From Oscillospiraceae bacterium (GTDB lineage Bacteria > Bacillota > Clostridia > Saccharofermentanales > Saccharofermentanaceae), in contig CACXGG010000249.1 in assembly GCA_902767145.1 (NCBI GenBank), forward strand, positions 1 through 7,970: 7,970 nt of DNA. Reading direction: 5' to 3'. The stretch's first letter is position 1, and each line of letters begins with the position of its first letter. This document shows, in pieces, positions 5,832 through 7,970 of this stretch. Both the position numbers and the translations under genes were made by a program. The notes beneath the pieces were generated by a model, which saw nothing but the letters and a program-made list of their open reading frames with translations, did not search any database and had not been told where the DNA came from.

Positions 5832-7247
5832 CTCTTCATCCTCAACGGGGACGATCTTCTTTTTCTTCTTTTTGACAGGTGCCTCGGGCTCAACAGCTAC
5901 AGGCTTGTTCTTCCTGACCGCATAAGCGATACCGAATACGATAGCTCCCACGATGGCAACGCTTCCTACAGATGCAAGGATGATGAAGATGACATCGAGA
6001 GCCTTGCTTCCCGTTACGCTTCCTGTTCCTACGCCGGGTGCTACTGTCTCGTCTGTTGCCTGACCGTCTCCCTCACCGTCGATATCAAGATTGATGGTAT
6101 CAACGGAAGCGACGCCGTCATAAGGCATGTCAGTGCCGAACTGGTATGTGCCGTTGTCGATAAGATCGGAGATATACTGGCTCATGGCATTTACTGCCAG
6201 CTGGGTCTTGGCGTCTTCAGAGATCTCCACAAGACCTGTATAACCTACGACAAAGTAACCATAGTAGTCAGAATGGATGACTTCGATATCTCCCACCTGT
6301 CTTGCGGGATCAAGGGCCCATGCCTCAAAGACAGGATCCATCTGTCCTTCCTGGACGCCGACTTCACCATACTGATAGCACTCGCCGTTGGTATAGCTGG
6401 TGGCACCGAGTACTGCCAGGTCGTCAAGACTTGAGCACTGGTCGAGGATGCCCTGGGCAAGAGCCTCCTGGGCTGCGATCTCCTCCTCGGAATAAGAATC
6501 GGAAGGAGCATAGAAGAGAGCATATCTGATATTAGGTACCATGATCTCGCTCTCGTCGAACTCATAATCCTCGATATACTTGGAGGTATATACGTCAGCC
6601 ATGTAGTAGTGCTCCATGATCTTTCTGAAGGATTCCTCCGTGCAGGAAGGTCCGTAGTAGATCTGAAGATACTCGTCCAGGGTCATGCCCGCGGGCTCGG
6701 CACTTGTGGTGCGGAGCTGCTCGATGGAATCGTCGATGTCAGCATACATCTCGTCTGTAAGAGTAAGGCCCTGCTCGTTGGCAAGCTTATTGATGATAAG
6801 TGTGCTCTCCAGCATCCTCTCTGCATAAGTTACGAAGAAATCGCCATATGTGCTGATGCCTTCTGCTGCGCCCTCGGGCACCTCAGCGGAAAGATCGATA
6901 TATCCCTCCAGGGTTGCGGGATAATAACCATAGGAAGCATATGTGGAAAGCTCCGCGAATGCATCTATAAAATAGAAGTTTGACTCATCCACGGGTACTT
7001 CCTGGCCGTCGAAAGTATAGGGATGCTCAAGGAAACTGTTGAGCTGGCTTCCGTAGACAGATTCAAAGCTGTATTCCGAAAGGTCCAGCGTGGGAGATGT
7101 GGCATCTGCAGATGATCCTTCGGTGCCTAACTGGAGCTGATCGTCTGAACCTGCTGTCTCTACGGCAGTCCTGGAGGTACATGCGCAGAAAGGCAGCATC
7201 ATGGCTGCGACTAGAAGTCCTGCCACCGTGATCTTGATCTTTTTCAT
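5817..7247 (-). CDS. PrsA-like parvulin-fold (PpiC-type) extracytoplasmic foldase with C-terminal membrane helix
   Basis: 476 residues. Seen in order: signal sequence 1-22 (MKKIK, hydrophobic 7-20) ending in FCAC, a lipobox-like site with C23 as the likely lipidated Cys, though Phe at -3 is unusual; a Ser/Thr/Asp-rich linker 24-58; a helical region 90-230 of SurA_N/PrsA type; a parvulin-like domain at about 238-345; a Gly/Asp/Thr linker 385-416; a membrane helix 418-443; then RKNK, six Lys (459-464) and an acidic end. The parvulin call rests on G294-E-V-G, GQMDPVFEAW (301-310), a VGDIEV turn and YYGYFVVG (328-335), which align with the usual GxLG, GqMvpeFExA, vGeiS and YGYHII blocks. The His of the first strand (HILV) and of YGYHII are replaced by Tyr242 and Phe332, so isomerase activity is doubtful; a holdase role is inferred. 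Start: ATG 7247, because AAGGGTGA lies 7 nt upstream. An ATG at 7295 lies upstream of the predicted promoter -10. Confidence 0.82.
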   Translation of the reverse strand: MKKIKITVAGLLVAAMMLPFCACTSRTAVETAGSDDQLQLGTEGSSADATSPTLDLSEYSFESVYGSQLNSFLEHPYTFDGQEVPVDESNFYFIDAFAELSTYASYGYYPATLEGYIDLSAEVPEGAAEGISTYGDFFVTYAERMLESTLIINKLANEQGLTLTDEMYADIDDSIEQLRTTSAEPAGMTLDEYLQIYYGPSCTEESFRKIMEHYYMADVYTSKYIEDYEFDESEIMVPNIRYALFYAPSDSYSEEEIAAQEALAQGILDQCSSLDDLAVLGATSYTNGECYQYGEVGVQEGQMDPVFEAWALDPARQVGDIEVIHSDYYGYFVVGYTGLVEISEDAKTQLAVNAMSQYISDLIDNGTYQFGTDMPYDGVASVDTINLDIDGEGDGQATDETVAPGVGTGSVTGSKALDVIFIILASVGSVAIVGAIVFGIAYAVRKNKPVAVEPEAPVKKKKKKIVPVEDEEDQED

Positions 7248-7254
7248 TAACAAT

Positions 7255-7262
7255 TCACCCTT
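7255..7262 (-). promoter_or_regulatory. Shine-Dalgarno AAGGGTGA that fixes the PrsA-like start
   Basis: On the minus strand AAGGGTGA lies 7 nt before ATG 7247. The following MKKIKITVAGLL is a typical signal-sequence start. This favours ATG 7247 over the in-frame ATG at 7295, which would add 16 residues in front of the signal sequence. Confidence 0.75.
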
Positions 7263-7285
7263 CTTTCCAAAATTTACTGCGATAT

Positions 7286-7294
7286 ATTCTATCA
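7286..7294 (-). promoter_or_regulatory. Probable extended -10 promoter for the PrsA-like gene
   Basis: In the 54-nt gap, the minus strand reads TGA followed by TAGAAT (7291-7286), a TGn extended -10 with 5 of 6 matches to TATAAT. No good -35 is present 17 nt upstream. Transcription would start near 7280, giving a leader of about 30 nt. Read-through from the upstream gene is also possible because no terminator is seen. Confidence 0.4.
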
Positions 7295-7301
7295 CATAAA
7301 A

Positions 7302-7970
7302 TCATTTCAGTCTTACTGCATTCACGGAACTTATGAATACCTCCCCTTCAAGGCCCAGATAACAGCCTCCGTCCTCGTTTACGTCAACGGTGACGGTATG
7401 TCTCTGCATATCACTCCTGTCGAGGTATTCAACTTCGACAGTACCTGTAAGGGGCGTTACTACATATATATCTCCGGAAGTCGTAAGCATTGAGCTGTGG
7501 TAGTCATCTACCGTATAAAGGAATCCCACATAGGAATCATCGTCGAACCTGAACTCCATGGGAGATGAGAAGCTGCCCTCCTCATCCATAAAGGCCTGGC
7601 GGTCCGACTCCAGTGTCACATCATAGGAAAGCTCCCTGTCAGCCAGAAGATCATCATAATCCATATTCCCGTGGACACCTGTAAAGTCAGGGGTATAGAT
7701 GATGTCAGGCTGCATCTCCCTGACATGGTCGTCAGTGATGAGGGCATAATACGTCTGGGCCTTAAGGGAGGTCCATGTTCCCGTGGAAGCAGGGAGCAGC
7801 TTAAAGTAGCTGTTCACAAGGCTGGTCATATATCCGCCCAGGGCGATGACAAAGGATGCAAGTACCACAGCGATAACTCTTGTGGTGGCTTTCTTTTTCG
7901 CTATGAAAGTGATGCCGAAGGCAATGATACAGGACAGGAAGAGAGCCCATCCGAAATAGCAGATGGTGGT
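7302..7970 (-). CDS. Unrecognised membrane protein, two N-terminal helices plus large extracytoplasmic domain; 5' end beyond window
   Basis: I do not recognise the family. The frame is open from the right edge to a TGA at 7304-7302, giving 222 visible residues; the start is outside the window. A GTG at 7868 is in frame, but the sequence before it continues as protein-like, strongly hydrophobic residues, so it is probably internal. Seen, counted from the first visible residue: hydrophobic segment 4-24 (CYFGWALFLSCIIAFGI region), a short basic loop KKKATTR, hydrophobic segment about 32-48, then a soluble stretch of about 170 residues. By the positive-inside rule the KKK loop is cytosolic and the soluble part outside. 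That part is rich in Asp, Tyr, Ser and Thr, and its second half looks beta-rich (YVVTPLTGTVEVEYL, TVTVDVNED). It lies 54 nt upstream of the PrsA-like gene on the same strand, so a shared envelope role is possible but unproven. Confidence 0.75.
   Translation of the reverse strand, partial: TTICYFGWALFLSCIIAFGITFIAKKKATTRVIAVVLASFVIALGGYMTSLVNSYFKLLPASTGTWTSLKAQTYYALITDDHVREMQPDIIYTPDFTGVHGNMDYDDLLADRELSYDVTLESDRQAFMDEEGSFSSPMEFRFDDDSYVGFLYTVDDYHSSMLTTSGDIYVVTPLTGTVEVEYLDRSDMQRHTVTVDVNEDGGCYLGLEGEVFISSVNAVRLK

Noticed and set aside
5855..5873. The A/G-rich Lys6 tract (AAA AAG AAG AAA AAG AAG on the minus strand) as a programmed frameshift or phase-variable site
   Set aside because: The longest A run is five, there is no exact A AAA AAG heptamer, and no strong downstream stimulator is seen beyond the short inverted repeat; the zero frame ends normally.

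Overview
The window looks like ordinary chromosome from a low-to-mid GC Gram-positive bacterium. The Lachnospiraceae/Clostridia type is most likely. The reasons are a complete GatCAB amidotransferase set, strong AGGAGG-like ribosome binding sites, a PrsA-type foldase with a lipoprotein-like signal, a VanY-type carboxypeptidase with one N-terminal membrane anchor, and codon use rich in ATC, CTT/CTC and AGG/AGA. The genus cannot be fixed from this sequence alone.

Layout. Positions 4917 down to 1 form a tightly packed minus-strand cluster: gatC, gatA, gatB, a CNNM/CorC-type membrane protein with CBS domains, and a HAD-family phosphatase cut by the left edge. Gaps are 3, 1 and 13 nt, and the last pair overlaps by 14 nt. 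No terminator is visible between them, so they are probably one transcript from a good sigma-A-type promoter at 4947-4975. The 75-bp gap 4918-4992 is divergent. On its other side a plus-strand VanY/M15 D,D-carboxypeptidase (4993-5829) starts with no Shine-Dalgarno sequence and a -10-like box only 8 nt before its ATG, so its mRNA may be leaderless. Its 3' end overlaps, tail to tail by 13 bp, a minus-strand PrsA-like protein (5817-7247), and a perfect 6-bp inverted repeat spans both stop codons. Upstream of that gene, after a 54-nt gap with its own promoter-like element, lies an unrecognised membrane protein (7302-7970) that runs off the right edge.

How the genes fit together. GatCAB converts Glu-tRNA(Gln) and/or Asp-tRNA(Asn) to the amidated forms. 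The downstream CNNM protein (probable Mg2+/divalent cation transport) and the HAD phosphatase share the transcript without an evident biochemical link. The right half encodes envelope functions: peptidoglycan stem-peptide trimming, extracytoplasmic protein folding, and an unknown two-helix membrane protein with a large outside domain.

I found no mobile element, CRISPR array, RNA gene, riboswitch or canonical rho-independent terminator, and no convincing new multi-gene system. No gene-free stretch exceeds 75 bp. The most interesting items are the PrsA-like protein (both expected parvulin histidines replaced, two membrane-anchoring signals, Lys6/acidic cytosolic tail), the overlapping divergent promoters with a probable leaderless gene, and the palindromic convergent stop region.
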